Position numbers and translations under genes: made by a program | The notes under the pieces: generated by a model | Seen by the model: only the letters and a program-made list of their open reading frames with translations | What the model was told of the DNA's origin: nothing | Database searches by the model: none | Part shown: positions 1-8,515 of the stretch, piece by piece | Layout of the letters: every line of letters starts with the position of its first letter | Position numbering within the stretch: position 1 is the first letter of the stretch | Assembly (NCBI RefSeq): GCF_007971225.1 | Contig: NZ_CP042435.1 | Coordinates: 3,723,501-3,787,500, forward strand | DNA: 64,000 bases | Direction of reading: 5' to 3' | DNA from: Panacibacter ginsenosidivorans | GTDB lineage: Bacteria; Bacteroidota; Bacteroidia; Chitinophagales; Chitinophagaceae

Positions 1-1
1 T

Positions 2-145
2 ATGCCACCCATGTCAATGATGCCTGTGGCATTAATGACCGATGATGAATTGAAAGCCATTTTTGCATACCTCAAAACGATACCGCCGATTCATAATATT
101 CAGCCTGAGGCAGTGTTGCTTCCGCCGCCACCGCCGGCAAAATAA
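2..145 (+). CDS. C-terminal end of a c-type cytochrome (partial, 5' end outside window)
   Basis: The open frame enters from the left edge and stops at 143-145. The visible 47 residues contain TDDELKAIFAYLKTIPP followed by a proline-rich tail. This matches the last helix and tail of many periplasmic cytochrome c domains, where LTDEEL..I.AYL..LPP follows the distal methionine ligand; the upstream PMSMMP stretch could hold that ligand. The haem-binding CXXCH motif would lie outside the window. The role would be electron transfer in the periplasm, but the specific partner cannot be told. A rho-independent terminator follows 28 bases after the stop. Confidence 0.6.
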   Translation: MPPMSMMPVALMTDDELKAIFAYLKTIPPIHNIQPEAVLLPPPPPAK

Positions 146-173
146 AGACAGAAAAGATTTTACTATTTCAAAA

Positions 174-195
174 AAGAGGCTTCATGCCTCTTTTT
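174..195 (+). terminator. Rho-independent terminator after the cytochrome gene
   Basis: Perfect 7-bp stem AAGAGGC/GCCTCTT with a 5-nt loop and a run of five T. It separates the cytochrome transcript from htpG. Confidence 0.75.
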
Positions 196-291
196 GTTGC
201 CATCATGTCAGCGAAACTGCATTTGGTATTTTCTTTGTCTTGTGCAGTTGGTCTATAGTAGGGCGTTGCTGTGCTGCCATTTGTTCATACA

Positions 292-330
292 GTACAAGGG
301 TGCGACGCAAGGGACGCTTAATTAATAATC
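292..330 (-). repeat. Intergenic core repeat, class A, upstream of htpG
   Basis: Core GTACAAGGGTGCGACGCAAG at 292-311 (one base off consensus), followed by the usual TTAATAAT-like flank. The outer GCCGGGCT flank is not recognisable. It lies about 50 nt before the htpG start. Confidence 0.8.
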
Positions 331-358
331 TAAAAGCTAAGTACAAAAATAAATTACT

Positions 359-2263
359 ATGCAAAAAGGACAGATAAGGGTTCATACGGAGAACATCTTC
401 CCGATCATTAAAAAATTTCTTTACAGCGAGCATGAAATTTTTCTGCGTGAGCTGATCTCTAACGCTACCGATGCTACGCAAAAACTGAAAACGCTTTCAT
501 CAATTGGCGAAGCAAAAGGCGATCTTGGCGAACTGCGCATTGACATTAGCATCGATGCGACGGAGAAGACATTAACGATTGCCGACCGTGGTGTGGGTAT
601 GACTGCCGAAGAAGTTGATAAATACATTAACCAGGTGGCATTCAGCGGCGCTGAAGAGTTCCTTGATAAATATAAAGACGCGAATATCATCGGGCATTTT
701 GGTCTTGGTTTTTATAGCGCCTTTATGGTGAGTGAGAAAGTGGAAATTTATACAAAGAGCTATCGTGAGGATGCTAAAGGTGTTTACTGGAGTTGCGATG
801 GCAGCCCTGAATTTGAATTGTATGAAATAGATAAGGAAGACCGCGGAACAAAAATTGTTTTGCATCTGAATGAAGAGAGCAAAGAATTTTTAGAAGCAGA
901 TCGTGTACGCGGAATACTGGAAAGATTTTGTCGCTTCCAGGCTGTGCCTATTTTCTTTGAAGACAAGCAGATTAATAATCCCAATCCTATCTGGGTTAGA
1001 AAACCTTCTGAACTTACCACAGAAGATTACCAGAATTTTTATAAAGAATTATATCCTTACAGCGAAACACCTTTGTTCTGGATTCACCTGAATGTTGATT
1101 ATCCTTTTAATTTAACGGGTGTGTTGTATTTCCCCAAGATCAAACAGAGTTACGAAATACAAAAAGATAAAATTCAATTGTACAGTAACCAGGTTTTTGT
1201 AACAGATGAAGTGAAGGATATTGTTCCTGAATTCTTGATGTTGTTGCATGGTGTAATTGATAGCCCGGATATTCCGTTGAACGTTAGTCGTAGCTATTTG
1301 CAGGGTGATCCGAATGTGAAAAAAATAAATTCTCACATTACAAAGAAAGTTGCTGATAAGCTTGATGAAATATTCCGCAATAACAGAAGTGAGTTTGAAG
1401 AAAAATGGGATAGCCTTGGTTTGTTTGTGAAGTATGGTATGATGACCGATGAGAAGTTTTTGGAAAAAGCAAACAAGTTTTTGGTGATGCAGGCCTCCCC
1501 AAACCCCTCCGGTGGAGGGGCTTTAAAGAAGGAGGCTTCTGATATCACTCCCCCACCGGGGGAGAAGGAGGGGGCTTTTTATACCCTTGAAGAATATAAA
1601 ATAGCTACGGAGACTTTACAGAAAAATAAAGATGGCAAACAGGTTATTATTTACACAACAGATCCTATTCAGCAGGATGCTTATATACAGGCATGCGTTG
1701 CAAAAGGTTATATAGTTGTAAAGCTGGAAACGCTGGTTGATGCAGCTTTCATCAACAACATGGAAATGAAATGGGAAGGTGTGCACTTTGTGCGTGTCGA
1801 CTCAGACATTGTTGATAACATCATCGACAAACAGGAAGCAACAGAAAGTGTGTTGAGCAAAGATGAAGCTGAACAACTGAAAACTATGTTTGGTAAAGAA
1901 ATGCATAACCTGCATGTAACAGTTGAAGTAAAAGGCTTAAGTCCTGAGACTGCGCCGGTAATTGCAACACGTCCAGAGTTTATGCGCCGCATGAAAGATA
2001 TGGGTGGTATGGGTGGCGGTATGGCTTCATTCTATGCAACCATGCCTGATGAAGTAACGCTTACTGTAAATGGTAATCACCCGATCTATCAATCGTTGCT
2101 GAAAGAATCTGATAAAGACAAACAGGAAAAGCAGATCAATAATCTTGCAGACCTTGCATTGTTATCACAAGGTTTGTTGAAAGGAAATGATCTTACCAGC
2201 TTTATCAACAGAAGTGTGGAGTTAATGCAGGGAGAGAAGAAGAGTTTGATAGTGGAAGCATAA
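359..2263 (+). CDS. htpG: Molecular chaperone HtpG (Hsp90 family)
   Basis: Cytosolic ATP-dependent chaperone, 634 aa, a normal length for Bacteroidota HtpG. The GHKL ATPase domain (about residues 1-200) shows FLRELISNATDA with the catalytic Glu, ADRGVGMT (ATP lid aspartate/glycine) and GHFGLGFYSAFMV. The middle domain has LNVSRSYLQGD with the arginine contacting ATP. The start at 359 gives the family-typical MQKGQIRVHTENIFPII. Residues 379-405 are an extra loop encoded by G/C-rich palindromic repeat DNA (reported separately); reading frame is kept on both sides. It is monocistronic, with a terminator at 2311-2339. Confidence 0.97.
   Translation: MQKGQIRVHTENIFPIIKKFLYSEHEIFLRELISNATDATQKLKTLSSIGEAKGDLGELRIDISIDATEKTLTIADRGVGMTAEEVDKYINQVAFSGAEEFLDKYKDANIIGHFGLGFYSAFMVSEKVEIYTKSYREDAKGVYWSCDGSPEFELYEIDKEDRGTKIVLHLNEESKEFLEADRVRGILERFCRFQAVPIFFEDKQINNPNPIWVRKPSELTTEDYQNFYKELYPYSETPLFWIHLNVDYPFNLTGVLYFPKIKQSYEIQKDKIQLYSNQVFVTDEVKDIVPEFLMLLHGVIDSPDIPLNVSRSYLQGDPNVKKINSHITKKVADKLDEIFRNNRSEFEEKWDSLGLFVKYGMMTDEKFLEKANKFLVMQASPNPSGGGALKKEASDITPPPGEKEGAFYTLEEYKIATETLQKNKDGKQVIIYTTDPIQQDAYIQACVAKGYIVVKLETLVDAAFINNMEMKWEGVHFVRVDSDIVDNIIDKQEATESVLSKDEAEQLKTMFGKEMHNLHVTVEVKGLSPETAPVIATRPEFMRRMKDMGGMGGGMASFYATMPDEVTLTVNGNHPIYQSLLKESDKDKQEKQINNLADLALLSQGLLKGNDLTSFINRSVELMQGEKKSLIVEA
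1493..1573 (+). repeat. Palindromic repeat inserted in frame in htpG
   Basis: 81 bases encoding residues 379-405 (ASPNPSGGG...PPPGEKEG). The DNA contains two nested palindromes: GCCTCC..GGAGGC enclosing CCCCTCCGGTGGAGGGG, then CTCCCCCACCGGGGGAG. The same type of word occurs in spacers at 20441-20470 and, degraded, at 2266-2291. The flanking protein (KFLVMQ / FYTLEEYK) reads as uninterrupted Hsp90 middle domain. Confidence 0.75.
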
Positions 2264-2310
2264 ATGCCCCCAGCCCTTAAAGGGGAGTTGAAAACATTAT
2301 AAATTTTAAA

Positions 2311-2339
2311 ACCTCGTTCTTTAGTGAATGAGGTTTTTT
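2311..2339 (+). terminator. Terminator after htpG
   Basis: Stem ACCTCGTTC/GAATGAGGT (one G-T pair) with a short loop, followed by TTTTTTA. It lies 48 nt after the htpG stop. Confidence 0.7.
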
Positions 2340-2370
2340 ATTTTATGTACTTAGCTGAAGAATAAGAATT

Positions 2371-2398
2371 GGGCTGTGGTTGCGTCGCACACTGAAGC
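2371..2398 (+). repeat. Intergenic core repeat, truncated copy
   Basis: GGTTGCGTCGCACACTGAAG keeps the left half of the core (GTTGCGTCGCAC) but loses the TTGTAC end. It is probably a decayed copy. Confidence 0.6.
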
Positions 2399-2449
2399 TG
2401 TTGGAATTTGTTTGTTAGATTTGATAACACTAATCTTCTGAATCATTTT

Positions 2450-3097
2450 ATGAAAATATATTTTATTTCAACCTTACTCTTACTGCTAGATTTAAATAGT
2501 TACGCTCAAGACAGTTCACATTCAGAAAAAATTTTTGGAATAAAATCCTGCAAAATAGTTTACGTCTTTGATATAGGAATCGGAAAAGGAGAAAAAACTA
2601 TCATCTTTGATGATTGGGGAAACGTTGCAAAAGAATATGGCGTCGTTTATCCGGATACTTCACAGATGAAGACTTTAATAGGCAAAGATTTTCCTCAGTT
2701 TTTTGATTCAATGCCTCTTAGTAAATTTTCTCAAGCACAGCACTTATTGAAAATTCAAACTAAAGGAGTTATGTATAATATTGATCTGGATAGAAAGGTT
2801 GGATATATTTCATCATATTTTCAACCGGATAGTTCATTCAAATTTCCAGATGGAATTGAAAAGACAATTGGAACTGATACTTTTTTAAATAGAAAATGTA
2901 TAATTAAATCATTCGGTGACAAAGTCAAATTTTGGTATTGGAATAATTTGGTTTTGAAAAAAGAATTTGATGAAAATGACTTAGTTAAAACATTCGAATA
3001 TGCAACTTCTATAGACGAAACATATATCATAAAATCAGATGAATTTGATATCCCAAAGGATGTAATAATTATAAAGAATTTTAGCGATCTAAAATAA
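2450..3097 (+). CDS. Secreted protein of unknown function
   Basis: 215 aa from the ATG at 2450, chosen because it opens a clear signal peptide (MKIYFISTLLLLLDLNSYAQ, cleavage likely after SYA). The frame can extend to 2408, but that adds a charged stretch before the signal. The mature part has KSCKIVYVFDIGIGKGEKTIIFDD and later FPDGIEKTIGTDTF, compatible with an all-beta periplasmic protein of the kind often annotated DUF4412 or simply hypothetical in this phylum; I cannot assign it. Composition is more A+T rich than neighbours. The last 17 bases overlap the convergent methylase gene. Confidence 0.75.
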   Translation: MKIYFISTLLLLLDLNSYAQDSSHSEKIFGIKSCKIVYVFDIGIGKGEKTIIFDDWGNVAKEYGVVYPDTSQMKTLIGKDFPQFFDSMPLSKFSQAQHLLKIQTKGVMYNIDLDRKVGYISSYFQPDSSFKFPDGIEKTIGTDTFLNRKCIIKSFGDKVKFWYWNNLVLKKEFDENDLVKTFEYATSIDETYIIKSDEFDIPKDVIIIKNFSDLK

Positions 3098-4265
3098 ACA
3101 ATGCTCCAAACATTGTATCCGCCTTTTTATCGTACCCAACCAATACTTTTTTCTTTATTAATTGTAGTTTTGAGCTAGCAAGAATAAAATCAACGACATC
3201 TTCATTTTCTTTTTTGAAAACAGAACAGGTAATGTATAAGAAGTAACCATTTTTATTTACATGCTTAATTACATTTTGTACAATCTGCTTTTGAAGGTTA
3301 GCATAGTAATCAATTTTTTCTGAACTAAAAAAATACAGTTGTTCGGGTGTTCTGCCCCATGTGCCGCTGCCACTGCAGGGAACATCGCAGATAATAATGT
3401 CGGATTGCAGATTTCGGATTTCGGATTTTTGATTGGTAAGGTCGGCAATGAAAGAATGATATTTTGTTATGCCTGCTGCTGCAAAACGTTTTTTTAGGTT
3501 TTGAATAATAGAAGGTCGCATATCGGAAACGGTGAGATCGATATTTCCCAATGTATCAACCGCTAGTAAAGATTTACCACCACTTGCTGCGCAACAATCC
3601 CAGACTTTTGGTTTTGAGTTTTGAGTTTTGAGTTTAGTGAGTTCTAAAAATTCAGCAATGCGTTGTGAAGAATAATCCTGCACGACAACTTCTTTATTTA
3701 CCTCCAGTATATCATCAATTTTTGTGGCATTAAAAAGTGCGAGGCAATCATTGCCATATTCTTCAAAGAGTATAGTGTTTGCCTTCAACTTTGAAAGAGC
3801 TCTTTCTCTTTGTCCAGGTCTTATTCGTAAGAAAAGTTCTGGTTGTGTCAAATGAGATAACGCAAATGCAGTTGCATCAATGCCTTCGCTTAATTCATCC
3901 TGCCAGGGAAAAATATTTTCGATAGAGAACGGATAACCGAGTAATTGTAGTTTGTCTTGTAAAGAATCTGTAATATTTTCTTTCCATTCGGGTCTTAGCT
4001 CTGAGATTATTTCATGTGTGTCATTGGAACAAAGAAATAAGGCGAGTAATATTCTTTCTTCTACTTCTAACCCCAGTTCCGCATGACCAAGCCTGTAATA
4101 ACAATAACAAAGATGTGTAATATGCTTCCTGTCTCTTGAACCATACTTTTTATGCAGTGCAAAATATTTTTTCAGGTAATCATTGAATGGCGTACTACCA
4201 TTATACTGTTGTATAATTGTTGCTGCCGTGGTTACATAACTTTTGTAGAGATGTTCTTTTGCCAT
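3081..4265 (-). CDS. RsmB/NOP2-family rRNA (cytosine-C5) methyltransferase
   Basis: 394 aa SAM-dependent RNA m5C methylase. An N-terminal NusB-like helical part (about 1-140) precedes the Rossmann domain. The SAM motif VWDCCAASGGKS is at 221-232, the motif IV Cys in DVPCSGSGTWGR at 294-305, and the catalytic Cys in YITCS at 344-348. Both cysteines needed for the two-Cys mechanism are present. 16S rRNA is the likely substrate, but the exact position (C967 by analogy to RsmB) is inference. Residues 211-219 and 278-289 are encoded by iterated words typical of spacers (see findings). A near-consensus -7 box (TATCTTCG on the minus strand, 4271-4278) sits 5 nt before the ATG. Confidence 0.9.
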   Translation of the reverse strand: MAKEHLYKSYVTTAATIIQQYNGSTPFNDYLKKYFALHKKYGSRDRKHITHLCYCYYRLGHAELGLEVEERILLALFLCSNDTHEIISELRPEWKENITDSLQDKLQLLGYPFSIENIFPWQDELSEGIDATAFALSHLTQPELFLRIRPGQRERALSKLKANTILFEEYGNDCLALFNATKIDDILEVNKEVVVQDYSSQRIAEFLELTKLKTQNSKPKVWDCCAASGGKSLLAVDTLGNIDLTVSDMRPSIIQNLKKRFAAAGITKYHSFIADLTNQKSEIRNLQSDIIICDVPCSGSGTWGRTPEQLYFFSSEKIDYYANLQKQIVQNVIKHVNKNGYFLYITCSVFKKENEDVVDFILASSKLQLIKKKVLVGYDKKADTMFGALFILDR

Positions 4266-4301
4266 TGATGCGAAGATATTGGATTAGCCGCCATGAAAAC
4301 A

Positions 4302-4336
4302 TACGGCACAAGTGAGTGACACAACGAAGATGCCAC
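4302..4336 (-). repeat. Intergenic core repeat, class B
   Basis: Core GGCACAAGTGAGTGACACAAC (class B, reverse orientation) followed by the GAAGATGCCA flank. It lies between two minus-strand genes. Confidence 0.8.
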
Positions 4337-4361
4337 GAAGACGAAAGCAGGTATCAAAATA

Positions 4362-5186
4362 TTACCACATATCCATCGGGTCTTCGCAAATCCTGAAGTT
4401 CTCATTGAAACTATCTATCAGCGCTACATCTTCTTTAGATAAAGTAAAATCGAAAATGTTGAAGTTCTCTTCAATGCGCAGTGGGTTTGAGGATTTTGGA
4501 ATAGTTGAAACTCCATGCTCAATATTCCAGCGAAGTATGATTTGTGCAGGTGTTTTATCGTACTTCTTGCAGAGCTGCTGCACGCGTTCATCACCAAACT
4601 TTTTGCCTCTTGTAATGGGCGAGTAAGATTGCAATTGTATGTTCTTCTCTTTGCAAAACGCCATCACATCTTTTACAAATAACCACGGCGTAAACTCTAT
4701 CTGGTTTACAACAGGCTGAATGTTTGCATACGTTTCAAGCTCATATAAAAAAGGGATAAGATAATTGGCAACACCAATTGCACGTACACGTCTATCAGCG
4801 TATAACTTTTCAAGTGCTTTCCAGGTGTCTTTCCTTTTTCCTTTAACGGGCCAGTGCACAAGGTAAAGATCGATGTGATCAATGTTTAACTTTTGCATGC
4901 TTGTATCAAATGCACGCATGGTATTATCATAACCCTGGTCTGGGTTTGCAACTTTCGTGGTAACAAATATTTCATGCCTTGCAATACAGCTTTCTCTTAT
5001 GGCACTGCCAATCTCTACTTCATTTTTATAAGCTGCGGCAGTATCGATTAAACGATAGCCAACTTCCAAAGCCTTTAGCACTGCAGCTTTTGCTTCAGCC
5101 TCGTACATATCATAAACACCAAGGCCAAGCAATGGCATTTGTATTTCATTATTGAGCACTGTGTATGGCTGTGTGTTCATCATCAT
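4362..5186 (-). CDS. Aldo/keto reductase (NADPH-dependent)
   Basis: 274 aa, typical for the short AKR barrel (2,5-diketogluconate reductase/YvgN-like group). The catalytic tetrad is visible: D48 and Y53 in LIDTAAAYKNE, K78 in VTTKV, H111 in LVHWP. The late NADP-binding segment IPKSSNPLRIEEN is also present. It reduces aldehydes or ketones in the cytosol; the substrate cannot be told. The start has three adjacent Met codons, and any of 5186, 5183 or 5180 may be used. It is the last of a loose run of minus-strand genes with no evident operon partner. Confidence 0.93.
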   Translation of the reverse strand: MMMNTQPYTVLNNEIQMPLLGLGVYDMYEAEAKAAVLKALEVGYRLIDTAAAYKNEVEIGSAIRESCIARHEIFVTTKVANPDQGYDNTMRAFDTSMQKLNIDHIDLYLVHWPVKGKRKDTWKALEKLYADRRVRAIGVANYLIPFLYELETYANIQPVVNQIEFTPWLFVKDVMAFCKEKNIQLQSYSPITRGKKFGDERVQQLCKKYDKTPAQIILRWNIEHGVSTIPKSSNPLRIEENFNIFDFTLSKEDVALIDSFNENFRICEDPMDMW

Positions 5187-5272
5187 GATCTAAAAGTATT
5201 AAAGATTGTTGAAAGGAAGTGAAAGGTGAAAAGTCAAAAGTGAAATTGTTTCACGCAAAGGAACATAAGTAA

Positions 5273-5304
5273 CAAAGGCGCAAAGTTTTTTCTTCGCGCC
5301 TTTG
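5273..5304. repeat. Hairpin made of CGCAAAG-type spacer words
   Basis: Nine-bp inverted repeat CAAAGGCGC/GCGCCTTTG with a 14-nt loop, embedded in iterated TTTGCG words. This sort of spacer sequence is common in Bacteroidota. It lies 22 nt beyond the PhyH stop. It lacks a T run on the minus strand, so a terminator role is uncertain. Confidence 0.45.
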
Positions 5305-5325
5305 CGTCTTTGTGGTGAGAGTGTA

Positions 5326-6309
5326 TTACCACTTTCTTAACCCCAATAATTTTTCTCCTAACTCACTTAACACGGCAGTGTCAAATTTTGTTTGCTCCCA
5401 ATTGCGCGGGTCACCGGGGAATGCATAACCTTCCGGTGCAATGCGGTTTTTCCATGAGTTTATACGCCATTGCTTCAATGCTTCATTATCTTCTTCTGCA
5501 GGCATCATAGAAATGTATTGTGCAATGCGAACTTTGTTGCCACTCATGTTTGGACGAATACCATGTGGTTGCAGGCTATTGAAAATTAGAAGATCTCCTG
5601 CTTCCATTTTTACTTTGTCAAAACTAAAACCTGTTGTATCGGGTTTGAAATGATCACGATCTTCAGGCTGCGTTAATTTCCATGTATCATAAGTTCTGAA
5701 TAATTCAGGCAAACATTGAAAGCCACCCATGTTCTCATCCGCCTGGTCTGCCAATGCAAGCACACCCTGCACATTTACAGGTTTTGTTTCAGGATCATAA
5801 TCCCAGTGAATAAAGCCTTTGTATTCAAAACCCGGACGAATAGGAAAATTCAAATTTGCCCTGTCAATTGTTACCCATAATTTTTCTGTGCCCCAGATAT
5901 CAACGAATGCATCATACACACGTTGCATTTGTCGGTTGTTCCAAAGATGCTGGTTGTTATAAACTTCCACCATACCTGTGTTGGTAAGTTCTTTCATTTT
6001 CATTTCTGCGCGTGGAGGTGCGTACCACGTTTCAGAATCGTTAGGATCTTTCTCTTCAAACTCCCACAAAAAATCTGCGGTTGCTTTTGCCTGCTCTTTG
6101 GGCACTGCATTTTTTATAACTACATAACCATTGTGAATCCAGAAGCTCCAGTCATCTTCACTTAGTACACGCAATGGTTTGCCATTACTTCTGTCGTTCA
6201 ATTTTGTCGCGCTGCTTTTTGCAGTTGACGGATTACCCGGAATGTCTTTGTGTGCATTGTTGGGAATCATGGAAGGTGCCATTGTCGGGGTCATTGTCTG
6301 TTGTTCCAT
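5326..6309 (-). CDS. Phytanoyl-CoA dioxygenase (PhyH) family Fe(II)/2-oxoglutarate oxygenase
   Basis: 327 aa. After a Thr/Pro/Met-rich N-terminus (1-45) comes a PhyH-type jelly roll. The 2-His-1-carboxylate iron triad is visible as H168-W-D170 in GFIHWDYDPET and H249 in LQPHGIRPN; R261 in KVRIAQYI is the likely 2-oxoglutarate anchor. It should hydroxylate a small molecule in the cytosol, with unknown substrate. An AraC-type regulator is encoded divergently 508 bp upstream and is a plausible controller. The ATG at 6309 is the only good start. A second PhyH gene lies at 13538. Confidence 0.9.
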   Translation of the reverse strand: MEQQTMTPTMAPSMIPNNAHKDIPGNPSTAKSSATKLNDRSNGKPLRVLSEDDWSFWIHNGYVVIKNAVPKEQAKATADFLWEFEEKDPNDSETWYAPPRAEMKMKELTNTGMVEVYNNQHLWNNRQMQRVYDAFVDIWGTEKLWVTIDRANLNFPIRPGFEYKGFIHWDYDPETKPVNVQGVLALADQADENMGGFQCLPELFRTYDTWKLTQPEDRDHFKPDTTGFSFDKVKMEAGDLLIFNSLQPHGIRPNMSGNKVRIAQYISMMPAEEDNEALKQWRINSWKNRIAPEGYAFPGDPRNWEQTKFDTAVLSELGEKLLGLRKW

Positions 6310-6660
6310 ATTGCAAGATTTATTTGTTGAGTGATAAATTAAACATTGTGGCAGGGCATTGCCTGTTGCTTCGGATACAAAAACCTGTTGTTGTTCTGTG
6401 TTTGCAAGGTTTTACAACAGCTTCATTTAAAATGATAATACCATTTTCTGTTGTATTGCCAATCGTGTTTTTATAGGCTTTTGTTAGTAATGTTTGCTGG
6501 TTCATACGGCAAATTTTCTTTGTTATTGACAGATCAAAAATACCATTTGATAATAGCTGTTTTCTACACTTGCAATAGCCAGTTTTTGTGCTGTATTGAT
6601 ATTTTATAAGTAAATTGAAGCTATAAAGTATATTCAAAGACAAATAAGCGTAAATTTTAG
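6310..6660. other. Spacer between phyH and the araC-like gene: no gene seen
   Basis: About 350 bases between the divergent genes, before the repeat pair. Open frames here are short, have no recognisable protein signature and run into repeat DNA. It probably holds the phyH promoter and any AraC operator, but I could not define a site. Confidence 0.5.
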
Positions 6661-6793
6661 AAGCCCGGCGTTTCAGTTTTATGGCATCTTTACTTGCGTC
6701 GCACTCTTGTACTTCCTGATCAATGTTCAGCAAAGAACAATGCGTAAAAGAGTGCGACGCAACGATGCTTTATAGTAATATAACAGCCCGGCT
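6661..6793. repeat. Composite inverted pair of core repeats (most complete palindromic unit)
   Basis: The forward core TTGCGTCGCACTCTTGTAC (6694-6712) faces the reverse core GTAAAAGAGTGCGACGCAAC (6744-6763). Outer ends AAGCCCGGC (6661) and GCCCGGCT (6785-6792) form terminal inverted repeats, and TGGCATC/GATGC sit at matching places inside. The total of about 133 bp resembles a small non-autonomous mobile element or a REP-doublet. Confidence 0.85.
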
Positions 6794-6817
6794 CCAAAGA
6801 GAAAATATTATTATGTA

Positions 6818-7666
6818 ATGAAAGTAAAACTAGAAGCAATAAAACCCGGCATCGATAGTTCATTTGCCATTTTACTTACACCAAAGCTGAATGAAATTTT
6901 TTACTGGCATTTTCATCCCGAGTATGAAATTGTGTATGTAGAAGCAGAGACAGGTGTGCGGCATGTGGGGGATCATATCTCTAAATATGAAGGCAGTGAT
7001 CTTGTTTTTATTGGTCCTAATATCCCGCATCTGAATTTTGATTATGGCGTAAAGACAATTGCCGAGACTGTAGTGATACAAATGAAAGAGCATTTTCTTG
7101 GTCAGCCTTTTTTTGCGTTGCCTGAGATTGCAGCCATAAATGATCTGTTTGAACGTGCTAAAAGTGGTGTTGCATTTCACGGTGAGACAAAAAGAAATGT
7201 TGGAGAAAAATTAAAGCAAATTCCATCGCTTCCGCATTTTCAGCAACTGATAGAGTTGCTGCAGGTATTTCAACTGCTTGCTACCAGTGAGGAATATACC
7301 TTGCTGCACAGCAGGCCCATTGCAAATGCCTCGATACTAAAAGAACAGCAACGATTACATAAGATCTATCATTTTATAGAAACCAATTATCAAAAAGATA
7401 TTGATGTAAATAAAGTTGCCGCGCTTACAAATCTTACTACGGCTGCATTCTGCCGGTATTTCAAAAAAACAACCCATCTTACTTTTACAGATTTTCTTAA
7501 TCAGTATAGAATTAACCAGGCAAAGAAATTATTACTACACGATAAGAATGTAACAGAAGCCTGTTATGAAAGTGGCTTTGAAAACCTTTCTCATTTTAAT
7601 AAGACCTTTAAAAAAGTAGCAGGTGAAAACCCTTCGCAGTTTAAAAAACGCCACGCCATAAATTGA
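6818..7666 (+). CDS. AraC-family transcriptional regulator with cupin sensor domain
   Basis: 282 aa. The N-terminal cupin (about 1-150) has HFHPEYEIVYV and FIGPNIPHLNF, the usual metal or ligand-pocket strands. The C-terminal double helix-turn-helix (about 180-280) has KVAALTNLTTAAFCRYFKK and GFENLSHFNKTFKK, ending in the signature NPSQFKKRH. It binds DNA as an activator or repressor in response to a small ligand. The divergent phyH gene, or genes elsewhere, may be targets. The composite repeat pair lies immediately upstream (25 nt from its end to the ATG), so it falls in the promoter or leader region. Confidence 0.93.
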   Translation: MKVKLEAIKPGIDSSFAILLTPKLNEIFYWHFHPEYEIVYVEAETGVRHVGDHISKYEGSDLVFIGPNIPHLNFDYGVKTIAETVVIQMKEHFLGQPFFALPEIAAINDLFERAKSGVAFHGETKRNVGEKLKQIPSLPHFQQLIELLQVFQLLATSEEYTLLHSRPIANASILKEQQRLHKIYHFIETNYQKDIDVNKVAALTNLTTAAFCRYFKKTTHLTFTDFLNQYRINQAKKLLLHDKNVTEACYESGFENLSHFNKTFKKVAGENPSQFKKRHAIN

Positions 7667-7818
7667 ATGATGAAACAAGTATTTGTAAATTTCAGTTTAA
7701 TGTTTTATATTTATTTTCCTCGAATGTTTAAACCGTTTAATATCCCACGATTGCCATCACACTAATCATTGAAAGCACAGTTAAGGTTTTGTATTGCATA
7801 ATTTAAAAACTTTACTGT

Positions 7819-8361
7819 ATGAAAAAGCTTCTTTTTATTCTTCTCATTTCTATTTTATACGTTGCGTGTACAGGTAATCAATCTTCATCCAAAACCACAA
7901 ATGACAGTACATCTGCTTCGGTTAAAGAAGCGCTACTAACTATGCCTTATAAGGCAAGTTATTCTTCGGATATATCTGTTGGCAAACAGTCAGATGCGTT
8001 AACAGTGCTTAATTCTTATAAAGCATGGGAAACAGGCGATATGATTGCCTTTGCAAATACATTTTCCGACTCTGTTTATTTAAATTTTTCCGATGGCTCT
8101 AAATTGACGGGTACAAAAGATTCTATGATGAAGATGGCAAGTAAATACAGGGATAGTATTGCATCTGTAAAAATAGATATGGATGTTTGGTTACCCGTGC
8201 ATAGTAATGATAAAAATGAAGATGCTGTTTTGGTTTGGTATAAAGAAATTGATACTTATAAAAGTGGTAAAATCGATTCTATTTATTACAATGATATTAA
8301 TGGCATCAAAGATGGCAAGATCAATTTCGTTGAATCAATGGCTATGAAGTACAAAAAATAA
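7819..8361 (+). CDS. Lipoprotein with NTF2/SnoaL-like domain
   Basis: 180 aa. The N-terminus MKKLLFILLISILYVAC ends in a lipobox (YVAC, Cys17), so it is lipid-anchored in the envelope. After a Ser/Thr-rich linker, residues about 60-178 (LNSYKAWETGDMIAFANTFSDSV...) show the alternating pattern of NTF2-like folds, including a central WYKEIDTYKSGKIDSI strand. Its function is not predictable; such domains often bind small ligands. It stands alone, with no clear operon. Confidence 0.8.
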   Translation: MKKLLFILLISILYVACTGNQSSSKTTNDSTSASVKEALLTMPYKASYSSDISVGKQSDALTVLNSYKAWETGDMIAFANTFSDSVYLNFSDGSKLTGTKDSMMKMASKYRDSIASVKIDMDVWLPVHSNDKNEDAVLVWYKEIDTYKSGKIDSIYYNDINGIKDGKINFVESMAMKYKK

Positions 8362-8454
8362 TGATAGGTTTAGTTTAGTCCGTGCCCAGCTGCGACCCTG
8401 GTATTTTACCGGGGTTTTTATTTTAATGGAATTTGTATAATGCTCAATTATTGT

Positions 8455-8512
8455 ATTGCGGCGCAAGAGTGCGACGCAACAAAAGTTTAATTGTAGTAAT
8501 GCAGGTTGGGTC
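8455..8512 (-). repeat. Intergenic core repeat, class A
   Basis: Core GCGCAAGAGTGCGACGCAAC (8461-8480), then AAGTTTAATTGTAGTAATG and a GGTTGGGTCATAATAAA end, which is the alternative outer flank also seen at 46660 and 49086. Confidence 0.85.
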
Positions 8513-8515
8513 ATA

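Noticed and set aside
63-377. 104-codon plus-strand frame across the cytochrome end and htpG start
   Set aside because: Basic, Cys/Arg-rich shadow that spans a terminator and a repeat and overlaps htpG.
1493-1573. Possible frameshift or assembly error in htpG
   Set aside because: Length is a multiple of three, both flanks stay in the Hsp90 frame, and the same word occurs in a spacer elsewhere; insertion is the simpler reading.
6320-6733. 137-codon minus-strand open frame upstream of phyH
   Set aside because: Half of it translates the composite repeat; no protein signature and no start context.
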